From contig MGUA01000005.1 of the NCBI GenBank assembly GCA_001799735.1, forward strand, positions 15,763 through 79,762: a DNA stretch of 64,000 nucleotides, read 5' to 3'. The notes beneath the pieces are model-generated. The model was not told where the DNA came from and made no database searches. It worked only from the letters and a program-made list of their open reading frames with translations. Shown piece by piece: positions 6,597 through 15,149 of the stretch. Source of the DNA: Elusimicrobia bacterium GWB2_63_22 (lineage in GTDB: Bacteria > Elusimicrobiota > Elusimicrobia > Elusimicrobiales > UBA9959). How positions within the stretch are numbered: the first letter of the stretch is position 1; each line of letters begins with the position of its first letter. A program made the translations under genes and the position numbers.

Positions 6597-6884
6597 TCAG
6601 GAGGAACGGCGGAAAGATAAGACTATGGCGGGGATTATCAGCAGGTAACCGCAGAGCAGAAGGGCCGGCGCGGCGATAGCCCAGCCGTTCTGCCCCCAGG
6701 GATCCACTTTTTTCAGGGCGGCAAAGCCGCAAACGATCAGAATAAGGGCGAGCAGCCACAGAATGCGGCTTTTAAAGACATTCCCCCCCGTTGCGGCGCC
6801 GTTAAAGGCTGCCGGCCTGACTTCCAGGCCGGCTTTAACCTTTTCTTGGCCCGCCGGGGCGGGCTGGCGGCGTTTTTTAGCCAT
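6597..6884 (-). CDS. Small two-helix membrane protein (DUF3098-like)
   Basis: This 95-residue protein has a basic, Ala/Pro-rich cytoplasmic N-terminus (about 35 residues) and two membrane helices (about residues 40-57, ILWLLALILIVCGFAAL, and 69-88, AIAAPALLLCGYLLIIPAIV), ending FRRSS. The spacing of the two helices and the short polar link resemble the DUF3098 family of unknown function. It begins 15 bases after the HEAT-repeat gene's stop codon on the same strand and is probably its operon partner. The ribosome site is weak (AGG only), so the start is uncertain. Confidence 0.6.
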   Translation of the reverse strand: MAKKRRQPAPAGQEKVKAGLEVRPAAFNGAATGGNVFKSRILWLLALILIVCGFAALKKVDPWGQNGWAIAAPALLLCGYLLIIPAIVLSFRRSS

Positions 6885-6899
6885 TCAGGGCGCCTGGGG

Positions 6900-8003
6900 T
6901 CACTTGGCCTGCGGCTGCGCCTTAAGCTTGCCGGTAAGGCGCTGGCGGGTGAAATTGTACATGCCCTTGGAGACAGGATCCTGTTCCACGGCGTAGGCTT
7001 CTTCCACATACTGCAGGGTGCGGGCGTCCCCGGTAAGGGCGAAGACTTCCAGCGCCTTGCCCTTAAGACTGAGATCGGCCACCCTGCCGAAGTCGTAGGC
7101 GGTAAGCAGCCCGTCGTTCATGCCGAGCCTGGCCAGCGCCAGCGCCGCTTCCATCCTTATGGCCGGGTCTTCGGCCTTGTCCAGGAATTTCTTTATCTCG
7201 TCGGAAGAGGAGGCGTCCCCGATGGAACCCAGGGCTTTAATGGCCTCTATCTTCGTGAATTTATCCGCGTCGGTCAGGGAGCCGGCTATCTTGCCCGCGG
7301 CTTTAGCCGACTGCAGCTGCCCCAGCGCCGCTATGGCGATGCGCCGCATTTCCTTGTCGGAGAGGGCGTCTATAAGCGGCTCCTCGGCGGGGGCGTACTT
7401 CATGGCCCCGAGGGTATTGGCCGCGGCGTAGCGCACCGCCAGCTCTTTATCCTTAAGGGCTTTTATCAGCGCCGGCCCGGCGGCGGGGTCCATCATGTAG
7501 GCCAGCGAGCCGGCCGCCTGCTGGCGCACGGTGGCGTCCGGGTCTTTAGCCAAGATCTCCGAGATCTTGGGGGTAGCGTCGCGCCTCGCCAGCTGGCAGA
7601 GGCCGTCCACGGCGGCGGCGCGCACGCCCGGCACGGAGTCGGAAAGGGCCTTGGTCAGGTGCGGCGCGGCCCGCTGGTCGCGGCTGCGGGCCAGCGTCTC
7701 GGCGGCCTGGCGGCGCAGCGCGCCGTCGGCGGAGCGCAGGCCGGCCACGGCCTCGTCGAAAGGCGAAACCACCGGCGCGGCGGGCGGAACCGGAGCGGCC
7801 TGGGTGGATTTTTGAACGGCCTTGGGAGCGGGCTTTACGGCGGCCTTTTTAGGCGCCGGCTTTACCGCGCGTTTCACCGCCGCGGCCGGGGCTTTCTTTA
7901 CGGCCGGCTTGACCGTTTTTACGGGGGCGGTCTGGGCCAGCACCCCGGCGGCAGCGAACAGGACCACGGCCGCGGTAAGAGAGGATAATTTGAGGATCTT
8001 CAT
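6900..8003 (-). CDS. Secreted HEAT-repeat protein with Lys/Ala/Pro linker
   Basis: A 367-residue protein. Residues 1-23 are a signal peptide (ending VLAQ). Residues 25-80 form a histone-H1-like Lys/Ala/Pro linker (KPAVKKAP, KPAPKKAAVKPAPK). Residues 82-340 are a series of about seven HEAT/PBS-lyase-like repeats (LRSADGALRRQAAETLARS, LSDSVPGVRAAAVDGL and so on). It presumably acts in the periplasm as a protein-binding scaffold; the basic linker could bind peptidoglycan or the inner leaflet of the outer membrane, which is speculation. A TATACT element (8016-8021) ends 12 bases before the ATG, so the leader is very short. Confidence 0.8.
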   Translation of the reverse strand: MKILKLSSLTAAVVLFAAAGVLAQTAPVKTVKPAVKKAPAAAVKRAVKPAPKKAAVKPAPKAVQKSTQAAPVPPAAPVVSPFDEAVAGLRSADGALRRQAAETLARSRDQRAAPHLTKALSDSVPGVRAAAVDGLCQLARRDATPKISEILAKDPDATVRQQAAGSLAYMMDPAAGPALIKALKDKELAVRYAAANTLGAMKYAPAEEPLIDALSDKEMRRIAIAALGQLQSAKAAGKIAGSLTDADKFTKIEAIKALGSIGDASSSDEIKKFLDKAEDPAIRMEAALALARLGMNDGLLTAYDFGRVADLSLKGKALEVFALTGDARTLQYVEEAYAVEQDPVSKGMYNFTRQRLTGKLKAQPQAK

Positions 8004-8056
8004 AGTTTGAATTTTAGTATATTCCGCCCTTAAATTACCATACGGTCCGCCGCGGG

Positions 8057-10906
8057 TCAGAACAGCGGCCCCAGGTAGAAGTAGAAGACTTTGCCGCCGT
8101 CCGAGGTGCGCACGGAGTAGTCCAGGCTGAGCACCAGCTGGAAAGCCTGCAGGATGAAAGTATGCACGTTCACCCCGGCGCCGATGGAGGTGTCCAGCCG
8201 GGAGATACCGAAATCCCTCAGGTCGCTGCCGCGGTCCCAGCCGTAGGCGGAGTCGGCGAACAGCTTGCCGTAGACGCCTTTAAAGTAGAAGTCGGGGAAC
8301 ATGTACCACATGTAATAATCCAGTTCCTTGACCAGCGGGAAGCGCAGCTCGGCGTTGTTCAGGAACACGCCGGGCTTCTCGTACTCGTCGGAGGAGCCGG
8401 AAAAGCCGCGCACCCCGCCCAGCCCGCCGAAGGAGAAAGAGCGCCTGTCGCGCCCCACGCTGCGCCCCGCCACGAACCTGTTGACGAAAGCCGACCGCTT
8501 GGACAGCGGGAAATACCTGAGGTAGTCGAACACGAACACGTCGTACTTCATGTTGCCGCCGTAGCGGTCCACCGCGGTCAGCCACGACAGTTCCGTCCTG
8601 GAGCCGCGCACCGCCGAGAGGTAAAGGCCGTTCACCGTGTCGCGGATATAGGCGGTCTGCACCGCCCGGGTGCGCATATGGTCGGCGAAGTCGATATCCT
8701 TGTAGTCGTTGGTCTCGTCCTTGAAGATGGCGTAGCCCTCCAGGCGGTTATAACGGTCGAAGGGCCAGGCCGTGCCCACGGCCCGGCGCGAATAGCTCTT
8801 GTCGTACTCCATGTCGGCGGAATCCACGGCCCCGTCGTAAGTAAGGGCGACGGCCTGCAGGTACAGCGGCATGCGCCAGCGCAGGTAGGCGTAGCTGGCC
8901 TGGAGGCTGAGGAAGTCGGCCCCGGAGTTGTAGTTCAGGTACAGGCTGACGTTGTGGCGGCCCAGCATGTCGGACGCCTGCCAGTAGTTCATCCAGAACA
9001 GCCCGCCCGGAGACGAGAACATGAAAGCCGGGAAGAAAAGGTCGGTGGAAGAGTCGAAAACGTAGGGCTGGAAAGTCCCGGTAGAGGGGTCCACCCCGAA
9101 CTCCTCGGCGGGCTCGGGCGACGCGGGGGCGGCCGCCAGCTCGAACAGGAAATTTTCGGGCTCGCCCGAGTAGACGTCCATCCCCCCCCGCCTGAAGGCC
9201 GAGAAGTAGATCTTCCCGCCTGCAACCGCCGGCGTGAAGACGCCGCCCATGCTGCGGGTCTGCCGGAAGGTTTTCCCGGTGGCGATTTCCAGCGAGTACA
9301 GCTCGAAATCGTACCCGGCGTCCGAGATGAAATAGATAGCCTTGCCGTCGGGGGAGAAGACGGGGTCGTAAACGTCCCCCCCGCCTAAGAATGAGGCCTT
9401 GGGCGCGGCGGCGCCGCGCCGCAGCAGGCAGAGCGCCCGGCGCGGACCGGAGGCGTCCTCGGTCTCGCAGGAATAGGCCAGCTGCGCGCCGTCCGGGGAA
9501 TAGGCCGGGGAGGCCTCGTCCTGCGCGCTGTCGGTAAGGCGCGTCAGGGAGGCGAAGGGCACCGTGCCGCCGGCGGCCAGCAGGTCCGCGGGGGCCTCGT
9601 AGAGGTCGTTAAACCCGCCCTTCATGCCGACGAAGGCCACTTTTTTCCCGTCGGGCGAGAACACCGGCTGGCGGGCCTCGGCCAGGCCCTCAAAGCCCGC
9701 GCGCGCCACCCGGCCGCTGTCCGGCGCGTAAAGGTAGAGGTACTCGCGGTGGTTCTTCTGCCCGGAAAAAGCCAGGTAGCGCCCGTCGGGAGACCAGGAG
9801 AGGGAGCGCAGCGGCTTGGTGAACCGCCCGTAGGGGACGTTCTCCGCGCCGGCGGACATGGCGGTCAGCCGCTTCTCGCGCCCGGTAGCCAGGTCCTTCA
9901 CCCGCAGCTCCGGCGGGTGGCCGGACCTGGTGGAGAGAAAGGCCAGCCGCGCGCCGTCGGGGGAGAGGGCCGGGCTCAGGTTGAACTCCGGGATACCCTC
10001 GCGGCCCTCGGTCAGGCGGCGCCCGTAAATGCCCGGTTCCTGCAGCCGGCTGCTGCGGGCCTCGGAGAGATACTTGAGCTCCGTATATTCCGCGAATTTT
10101 TTTTCGAACGTCTGCAGGTCGGCGCCTATCAGGGGGTTCAGCACGGAGCCGGCGTCGTAGCGGGTGCGGAACAGCTCCAGCATCCGCCGGGGCTTGTCCG
10201 CGCCGTACTGCTCGGCGAGAAAGCGGATGGCCTGGCCGCCGGTCTTGTAGGCCAGGGTGGTCTGGTGCGGCTTAAGGTGGGCGAACTGGTTCAGGCGCGA
10301 CAGCGGGATCAGCCCGCCGGAAAGCGCCGCGTCGCGCACGTACATTTTTTCCAGGGCGTAATCGGAGAGCCCCGTCTCGTACTCGGCGATGCCCTCCATC
10401 ATCCAGAGCGGGTAGATGTAGGTCTTCAGGATGCGCGCGCTTTTCCAGAAGCCGTCTATCAGCACGCTGAACTGCGCCTCGTGGGCGAACTCGTGCTCGA
10501 TCACGTCCTTCAGCCAGCCCTTGGAGCCGTCGGACCAGACCATGAAGCGGTCCTTGAAAGGCTCGGTCAGGCCGCCGATGCCGTCGGAGACCTCCGTGAT
10601 GGGGGTCTGCTGCATGTCGTTTATGGAGGAGTAGAGGAAGAACGGTATGCGCTTGGAAAGGGCGGGGTTCAGGTCGGCGGCCTCGCGTTTATAGGCCGCC
10701 TCCAGCACGCCGGAGGCGTAGGCCAGCCAGGGCTCGGACCCGTCGTAGTAGTGAATGTCGAAATGCTCGGTGGCGTAGATCCGCCAGTCGAAGTCCCGGA
10801 TAATGACCCGGTTCTCCCCGGCCCCGGCGGCTCCCTGGAAAAAGAAAAAGGCCGCGGCGGCCAGGACGCGGCTGAACGGACGTAGATGGAAAGCTCCTGC
10901 CTGCAT
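8057..10906 (-). CDS. Metalloprotease-like / PD40 beta-propeller / Omp85-like barrel fusion
   Basis: A 949-residue protein. After a signal peptide (about 1-30), residues 35-280 resemble the peptidase MA (gluzincin) fold, with the zinc motif HEFAH (about residue 138) and the downstream Glu in WMMEGIAEY. Residues 300-590 contain at least five TolB-like PD40 blades (LSPDGARLAFLS, WSPDGRYLAFSG, FSPDGKKVAFVG, YSPDGAQLAYSC, FSPDGKAIYFIS). Residues 640-949 are a beta-barrel with the Omp85-type motif FGGLGGVRGF and a terminal Phe. It is thus likely an outer-membrane protein with a periplasmic or surface protease and propeller. It sits 10 bases after the TPR gene in the rpsA-to-ftsQ transcription direction. 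The combination is unusual; substrate unknown. Confidence 0.8.
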   Translation of the reverse strand: MQAGAFHLRPFSRVLAAAAFFFFQGAAGAGENRVIIRDFDWRIYATEHFDIHYYDGSEPWLAYASGVLEAAYKREAADLNPALSKRIPFFLYSSINDMQQTPITEVSDGIGGLTEPFKDRFMVWSDGSKGWLKDVIEHEFAHEAQFSVLIDGFWKSARILKTYIYPLWMMEGIAEYETGLSDYALEKMYVRDAALSGGLIPLSRLNQFAHLKPHQTTLAYKTGGQAIRFLAEQYGADKPRRMLELFRTRYDAGSVLNPLIGADLQTFEKKFAEYTELKYLSEARSSRLQEPGIYGRRLTEGREGIPEFNLSPALSPDGARLAFLSTRSGHPPELRVKDLATGREKRLTAMSAGAENVPYGRFTKPLRSLSWSPDGRYLAFSGQKNHREYLYLYAPDSGRVARAGFEGLAEARQPVFSPDGKKVAFVGMKGGFNDLYEAPADLLAAGGTVPFASLTRLTDSAQDEASPAYSPDGAQLAYSCETEDASGPRRALCLLRRGAAAPKASFLGGGDVYDPVFSPDGKAIYFISDAGYDFELYSLEIATGKTFRQTRSMGGVFTPAVAGGKIYFSAFRRGGMDVYSGEPENFLFELAAAPASPEPAEEFGVDPSTGTFQPYVFDSSTDLFFPAFMFSSPGGLFWMNYWQASDMLGRHNVSLYLNYNSGADFLSLQASYAYLRWRMPLYLQAVALTYDGAVDSADMEYDKSYSRRAVGTAWPFDRYNRLEGYAIFKDETNDYKDIDFADHMRTRAVQTAYIRDTVNGLYLSAVRGSRTELSWLTAVDRYGGNMKYDVFVFDYLRYFPLSKRSAFVNRFVAGRSVGRDRRSFSFGGLGGVRGFSGSSDEYEKPGVFLNNAELRFPLVKELDYYMWYMFPDFYFKGVYGKLFADSAYGWDRGSDLRDFGISRLDTSIGAGVNVHTFILQAFQLVLSLDYSVRTSDGGKVFYFYLGPLF

Positions 10907-10916
10907 TTTCCCCCGG

Positions 10917-11861
10917 CTATTTCTTCTTTTTCTTCGCGGCGGCGGCCCGGGCTTTTTCTATTTTCGCGAGGAGCGCCTTGCCCTCGGCGTGGCCCGGGTT
11001 AAAATTCACCAGCGCTGACAGCCAGCCGTAGGCGGCGTCGCTGTCCTTGCCGCGGTAGGCGGCGTCGGCGGCCATCCAGTAGAGGCCGGCCATATCGGCG
11101 AAGCCGCCGGCCCCCGGGGCCGCCTCCAGGGCGCGCCTGAGCGGCACAAGGGCCCCGGAATAGTCTTTCTGCTCGTAGCGGATCCTGCCCTCGGCGTAAT
11201 CGCCCAGGAAGGCGCCGGAGGGGCCCAGGGCGCGCAACTGCGCCAGCGCCCCGGAATAGTCCTGCTTGTTCTTCCAGCGGGCGAGCAGCAGGTTCTCCAG
11301 CAGCACCGCGTCGGGCGTGCCGGCCTTCGACAGGGTTTCGTATTCTTTCACCGCCCCGGCGTAATCCCCGGCGGCGTAGAGCAGCTTGGCCAGCAGCATG
11401 CGCACTTCCGGGTCCTGCGGGTAATTGTTGAGGAATTTGCGGTACTCCTGGGCGGCGAAGTCGTAAAGGCCGACGGCCTGGTACATGCTGCCGAGGTAGT
11501 AGAAGGAGCGGACGTCGGCCAGGCCCAGCGCGCGGGCGCGCTCCAGGTCGGCGATGGCCTCTATGTAGCGCGGAGAGCCCAGCTGGTACTTCAGCCGGCC
11601 GGCCTCGGCCAGGGCCTGGATGTCTTCGGGAGCGGCCGCCAGCGTTTTGTCCAGCTCGGCCAGCCTGCGCGACAGGCGGGCCGACTGCATGAAATCGGAG
11701 GCTTTCCTGGGGAACTCGGGGGCGGGGCGCGCGCCCCGGCCTATAAAAAGGTAGAGCGCCGCCAGCACGAAAACGAGGAACATGCCGAGCGGCGCACCGT
11801 ACGAGTGAATAAGTTTGTTGAGCGCCTCACCTACCGCTTTGTGTCGCCGCTCATAACTCAC
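10917..11861 (-). CDS. Membrane-anchored TPR protein
   Basis: This 314-residue protein has a short cytoplasmic N-terminus, one membrane helix (about residues 23-41, APLGMFLVFVLAALYLFIG) and then five to six TPR-like repeats (for example YYLGSMYQAVGLYDFAAQEY and LLAKLLYAAGDYAGAVKEYE). It ends in a Lys-rich tail AAAAKKKKK. The start codon overlaps the end of rpsA by 11 bases, so translation is probably coupled, and the large barrel fusion follows after 10 bases. The role is unknown; an assembly platform for the neighbouring envelope protein would fit. Confidence 0.85.
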   Translation of the reverse strand: MSYERRHKAVGEALNKLIHSYGAPLGMFLVFVLAALYLFIGRGARPAPEFPRKASDFMQSARLSRRLAELDKTLAAAPEDIQALAEAGRLKYQLGSPRYIEAIADLERARALGLADVRSFYYLGSMYQAVGLYDFAAQEYRKFLNNYPQDPEVRMLLAKLLYAAGDYAGAVKEYETLSKAGTPDAVLLENLLLARWKNKQDYSGALAQLRALGPSGAFLGDYAEGRIRYEQKDYSGALVPLRRALEAAPGAGGFADMAGLYWMAADAAYRGKDSDAAYGWLSALVNFNPGHAEGKALLAKIEKARAAAAKKKKK

Positions 11862-13068
11862 CTTCGTCCTCCGAGTTATCGAGCAGGATCTGCCCGAGCG
11901 TCAGGGAAGGCGATCCCTTCATGTACTGCGCCACGCGCTTGCGGTCTTCCATCTCTTCGGCGCGCTTTACGGAAAGGACCAGGCGAAAATCGGCGGAGCT
12001 GATGGCCACCACGATACCGTTGACCTCGGCGCCTTCCTTGGGGGCCCCGTCGGCGCCGTAATCCTCGGCGGCGACCCAGGCCTCGGTGTTCTCGCCGATC
12101 TTCAGCACCGCGCCAGCCGGGGCGACGGAAACCACCTTGCCCTTCACGCGCGCGAACCGGGCGAACCTGCGCTTAAGCATGTCCACCGGGTTGGGCATCA
12201 GCTGCTTCATGCCGAAAACGATCTTTTCCCCCGCCTTGTCGACGGAGAGGACCTTGCACTTCACGCGCTGGCCGCGCCGGTAGGTCTTCAGGGCTTCCAG
12301 CGGCTCGCGCCAGGACAGGTCCTCGGCGCGCACCACGCCCTCAATGCCCTGGAACCGCACCAGCAGGGAATCCTCGGTCACTTTGGAGACCACGCCGCGC
12401 ACCACGTTGCCGGGGGCCACTTCGGACAGCACCTCGCCGCGGCGCAGCTTCTCGTCCTCCTCCAGCACCTGCCGGCGGGAGACCACGACCTTGCGGTCCT
12501 TCTCGCTGAAGTCGGTGATATAAAATTTTATCTTGGCGTTGGCGGGCAGGTAGTGCTTGTGCGCGCCGCCCAGCTCGGACAGGGAGAGCGGCATGAAAGC
12601 GCGCATCCCGGCGATATCCACTATGTAGCCGCCCTTCACTATCTCGGACACCTTGCCCTTGACCCTTTCCTTGGCCTCGTAAAGTTTTTTGGCCATCTCC
12701 CAGGCGGCCTTCTCGCGGGCGCGCCGGTGGGACAGCATGGTGTAGCGGCCCTCGCCGCCTTTCTTCTCCAGCACGGCCTGCACTTCGTCGCCGGCCACGG
12801 GAGCTTTCTCGTCTTGGAAATCGGCGAGGAGGATGGCGCCTTCTTTCTTTTCGCCTATGTCCACCAGCACCAGGTCGGCGGTGACCTGCACCACCTTCAC
12901 CGAAACCACGCCCCGGGAGTGGACCTTTTCCGAAACCGCGGCCTCCGCCTTCAGGAGGTCGGCCATCGAGAGATTTTCTTCCGAGGCGGCCTTTTCCGGT
13001 TCGGCCTGCGGCGCGGCGTCCTGCGCGGGGATCTCCTGGCCTTCCTGGGGGGTATCGTTGGTTTCCAT
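11851..13068 (-). CDS. rpsA: 30S ribosomal protein S1
   Basis: A 405-residue protein with an acidic N-terminal tail and four S1 (OB-fold) RNA-binding domains at about 50-115, 130-200, 215-290 and 305-375. Typical S1 signatures are visible (VKGKVSEIVKGGYIVDIAGMRAFMPLS, VVRGVVSKVTEDSLLVRF). It binds mRNA and helps initiation on the 30S subunit. E. coli S1 has six domains; four-domain forms are common outside Proteobacteria. The order cmk-plsC-rpsA is close to the widespread cmk-rpsA pair. It lies 4 bases after plsC. Confidence 0.92.
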   Translation of the reverse strand: METNDTPQEGQEIPAQDAAPQAEPEKAASEENLSMADLLKAEAAVSEKVHSRGVVSVKVVQVTADLVLVDIGEKKEGAILLADFQDEKAPVAGDEVQAVLEKKGGEGRYTMLSHRRAREKAAWEMAKKLYEAKERVKGKVSEIVKGGYIVDIAGMRAFMPLSLSELGGAHKHYLPANAKIKFYITDFSEKDRKVVVSRRQVLEEDEKLRRGEVLSEVAPGNVVRGVVSKVTEDSLLVRFQGIEGVVRAEDLSWREPLEALKTYRRGQRVKCKVLSVDKAGEKIVFGMKQLMPNPVDMLKRRFARFARVKGKVVSVAPAGAVLKIGENTEAWVAAEDYGADGAPKEGAEVNGIVVAISSADFRLVLSVKRAEEMEDRKRVAQYMKGSPSLTLGQILLDNSEDEGEL

Positions 13069-13072
13069 AGGG

Positions 13073-13699
13073 CTACTGCTCCTCTGTTATAGAAAAAATG
13101 TCCGACATGACGCTCTCTGAAAATTCGGCGTAGGCAGCCTTGAGGTCTCCGTCAGCGGGCGCTTCGAAACGCCGCAGGCCGCCGAACACAATAGTTATTT
13201 TACCTAATTTTGAGAAATTATCGCTGTTAAAAATCCGGACGGTCAGCACGGGCGCGCCGGACTTGTGCGCCATCAGCGCGACGCCGGCCTTGGGCTTGAG
13301 CTTGCGGCCCTTGGCCCGGGTGCCCTCGGGGAAGATGGCCAGGCAGCCCTCGTTCTTAAGCGCCGTCAGGCAGCCGCGCAGCGCCCCCAGGTCCCCGCCC
13401 TCCCGGGCGCGGTCCACGGGAATGGCGCCCCAGCTGGGCAGGAGAAAGCTCAGCGGCCAGATGGAGAACAGCTCTTTCTTGGCGATGACGTTAGGCAGGC
13501 GGACCAGCGCCACGTGCGAAAGCAGGGCGGGCGGGTCGGCGTTGGAAAGGTGGTTGCTGGCCAGCAGCAGCGGGCCCGTGCGCGGAATCTTGTCCAGGCC
13601 CCTGACCTCGATGGAATTGAAGAACCTGAAAAAGGTCCTGAAGAACAGGTAGACCAGGAGCAGCAGCCTGGGGCGTTCGGTGTTCGGTTTGGCCGGCAT
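13073..13699 (-). CDS. plsC: 1-acyl-sn-glycerol-3-phosphate acyltransferase
   Basis: A 208-residue membrane-associated enzyme that adds the second acyl chain to make phosphatidic acid. The acyltransferase motif NHLSNAD (H-x4-D) is at about residues 50-56, the FPEGTR motif at about 121-126, and a hydrophobic N-terminal helix (LLLLVYLFFRTFF) anchors it. Its ATG shares one base with the cmk stop codon (TAATG). The cmk-plsC-rpsA order is common in bacteria. Confidence 0.93.
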   Translation of the reverse strand: MPAKPNTERPRLLLLVYLFFRTFFRFFNSIEVRGLDKIPRTGPLLLASNHLSNADPPALLSHVALVRLPNVIAKKELFSIWPLSFLLPSWGAIPVDRAREGGDLGALRGCLTALKNEGCLAIFPEGTRAKGRKLKPKAGVALMAHKSGAPVLTVRIFNSDNFSKLGKITIVFGGLRRFEAPADGDLKAAYAEFSESVMSDIFSITEEQ

Positions 13700-14382
13700 T
13701 ATTTTACTGAAAGGCTCTCGAAAAGTCCGACGATGGCATCCACCACCTTTTCCCTCGGCAGCTCCGTGGAGTCGAGGTAGTGGGCGTCGTCGGCCTTCCT
13801 GAGCGGGTTGACCGCGCGGCCCGAATCCTGGGCGTCGCGCTTTATGATGAAATCCAGTATCTCGGCGTAGTCGGCGGGCATGCCCTGCCCCTTGAGCTGG
13901 CCCACCCTGCGCCGCGCGCGGGCCTCGGGGGAGGCGTCCAGATAGACCTTCAGCTCGGCGTCGGGGAAAACGTTGGTGCCGATGTCGCGGCCTTCCATCA
14001 CCACGCCGCCGGACAGGCCGGCCTGGCGCTGCATGTCCTTCATGAACAGCCGCACGCCGGCCAGCCGGGCGATGGCCGACGAGGCGCGGCTGACGCTCTC
14101 CTCGGAAAGTTCCAGGGCCAGGACGCGCCCGTTAAGGGAGATGTCGGCCTCGGGGCCGGCGCCTTTGGGGAAAGCCCAGCGCAGGGCGCGGGCCAGCCCG
14201 TCGAGGGCGGCGTCGTCCTCCAGGCTCACCCCGGTCTCGAGGGCCTGCCAGGCGAGGGCCCGGTACATCTTGCCGGTGCTTATAAAGCGATAGCCCACGC
14301 GCGCGGCGACCAGCTTGCCGACGGTGGATTTCCCCACCCCGGCCGGGCCGTCTATGGCTATCACTATGCCGTCGGGTCTCAT
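13699..14382 (-). CDS. cmk: Cytidylate kinase
   Basis: A 227-residue enzyme that phosphorylates CMP and dCMP with ATP. The P-loop GPAGVGKST is at about residues 11-19, and GRDIGTNVFPDAELKVYLDA is the characteristic Cmk segment. I chose the ATG at 14382 because the kinase fold starts there (MRPDGIVIAIDG) and because it overlaps the upstream stop as ATGA. A longer frame from 14457 adds an unrelated 25-residue stretch inside the upstream gene. Confidence 0.95.
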   Translation of the reverse strand: MRPDGIVIAIDGPAGVGKSTVGKLVAARVGYRFISTGKMYRALAWQALETGVSLEDDAALDGLARALRWAFPKGAGPEADISLNGRVLALELSEESVSRASSAIARLAGVRLFMKDMQRQAGLSGGVVMEGRDIGTNVFPDAELKVYLDASPEARARRRVGQLKGQGMPADYAEILDFIIKRDAQDSGRAVNPLRKADDAHYLDSTELPREKVVDAIVGLFESLSVK

Positions 14383-15101
14383 GGGCGGACCAGGGCCGTC
14401 TTTTTGGGAAGGTTGGCTTCGTTCTCCATGCCGAGCTTGCGCAGCGGCCGCACCCACTTGGTAAAGTTGGAGGGCTTGAGGGAGTATTCGTGCACCAGGC
14501 GCACCACTTCGCTTATCGGCTGGTAGCTCTCCCAGTTGAGGCGGAGGATGCGCACGCCGGCGTCCTCCATCTCCTCGATGAATTCGTAGTAGTTCTCCTG
14601 CAGGCTCTTGAGATACATGGGGTCGATGGCCTTCTCCATGTTGCGGCCGCGCGATTTGATGCGGGCGATCGACGTCTCGACGCGGCAGTCCAGGAAGATC
14701 ATCAGCTGCGGGAACACCATCTCGCGCAGGACCATGTTGTCGAACAGGTCCAGGTAGGTGTTGTAGTCCATGTCGGAGATGATCTTGTCCGGGTGCTTGT
14801 TAAGCATGCGGGCGAAGATGGTGTCTTCCCAGATGGTCCGGTCCTGCACCACGCCGCGGATCTTGCCGAGGCTGATGCGGGAGACGAACTCGCGGTGCTG
14901 GCGGAAGCGGTGGTTGAGCAGCCAGATCTGCATGATGGTGCCGTACTGCTTCATGTCGCCGTAGAAGCCCTCGAGGTAAGGGTTCCCCCCCACTTCCTCG
15001 AGCACCGGCTCGAAGTTGAGGGCCTTGGCCAGTTCCATGGTCAGGGTGGATTTGCCTACGCCGATGATCCCGGCGATGCCGATGTAGCCTTCAGCGAACA
15101 T
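14379..15101 (-). CDS. Deoxynucleoside kinase (dAK/dGK type)
   Basis: A 240-residue kinase of the dNK/TK2 family, which phosphorylates deoxynucleosides for salvage. The P-loop GIIGVGKST is at about residues 10-18. QDRTIWEDTIFA (about 92-103) corresponds to the ERS/DRS substrate and Mg segment, and ARIKSRGRNMEKAI is the Arg-rich lid. It is followed by cmk with an ATGA overlap, making a nucleotide kinase pair. Base specificity cannot be decided from the sequence. Confidence 0.88.
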   Translation of the reverse strand: MFAEGYIGIAGIIGVGKSTLTMELAKALNFEPVLEEVGGNPYLEGFYGDMKQYGTIMQIWLLNHRFRQHREFVSRISLGKIRGVVQDRTIWEDTIFARMLNKHPDKIISDMDYNTYLDLFDNMVLREMVFPQLMIFLDCRVETSIARIKSRGRNMEKAIDPMYLKSLQENYYEFIEEMEDAGVRILRLNWESYQPISEVVRLVHEYSLKPSNFTKWVRPLRKLGMENEANLPKKTALVRP

Positions 15102-15149
15102 AAGTACCTTCCTTGAAAAGTCTGAGTCGAAAAACAGCCGCGGGGGAGT

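Noticed and set aside
6342-6620. A 92-residue basic open frame starting ATGAAGAGG
   Set aside because: It begins inside repeat copy 4, has no ribosome site and low-complexity Lys/Arg/Gly sequence, and is likely non-coding.
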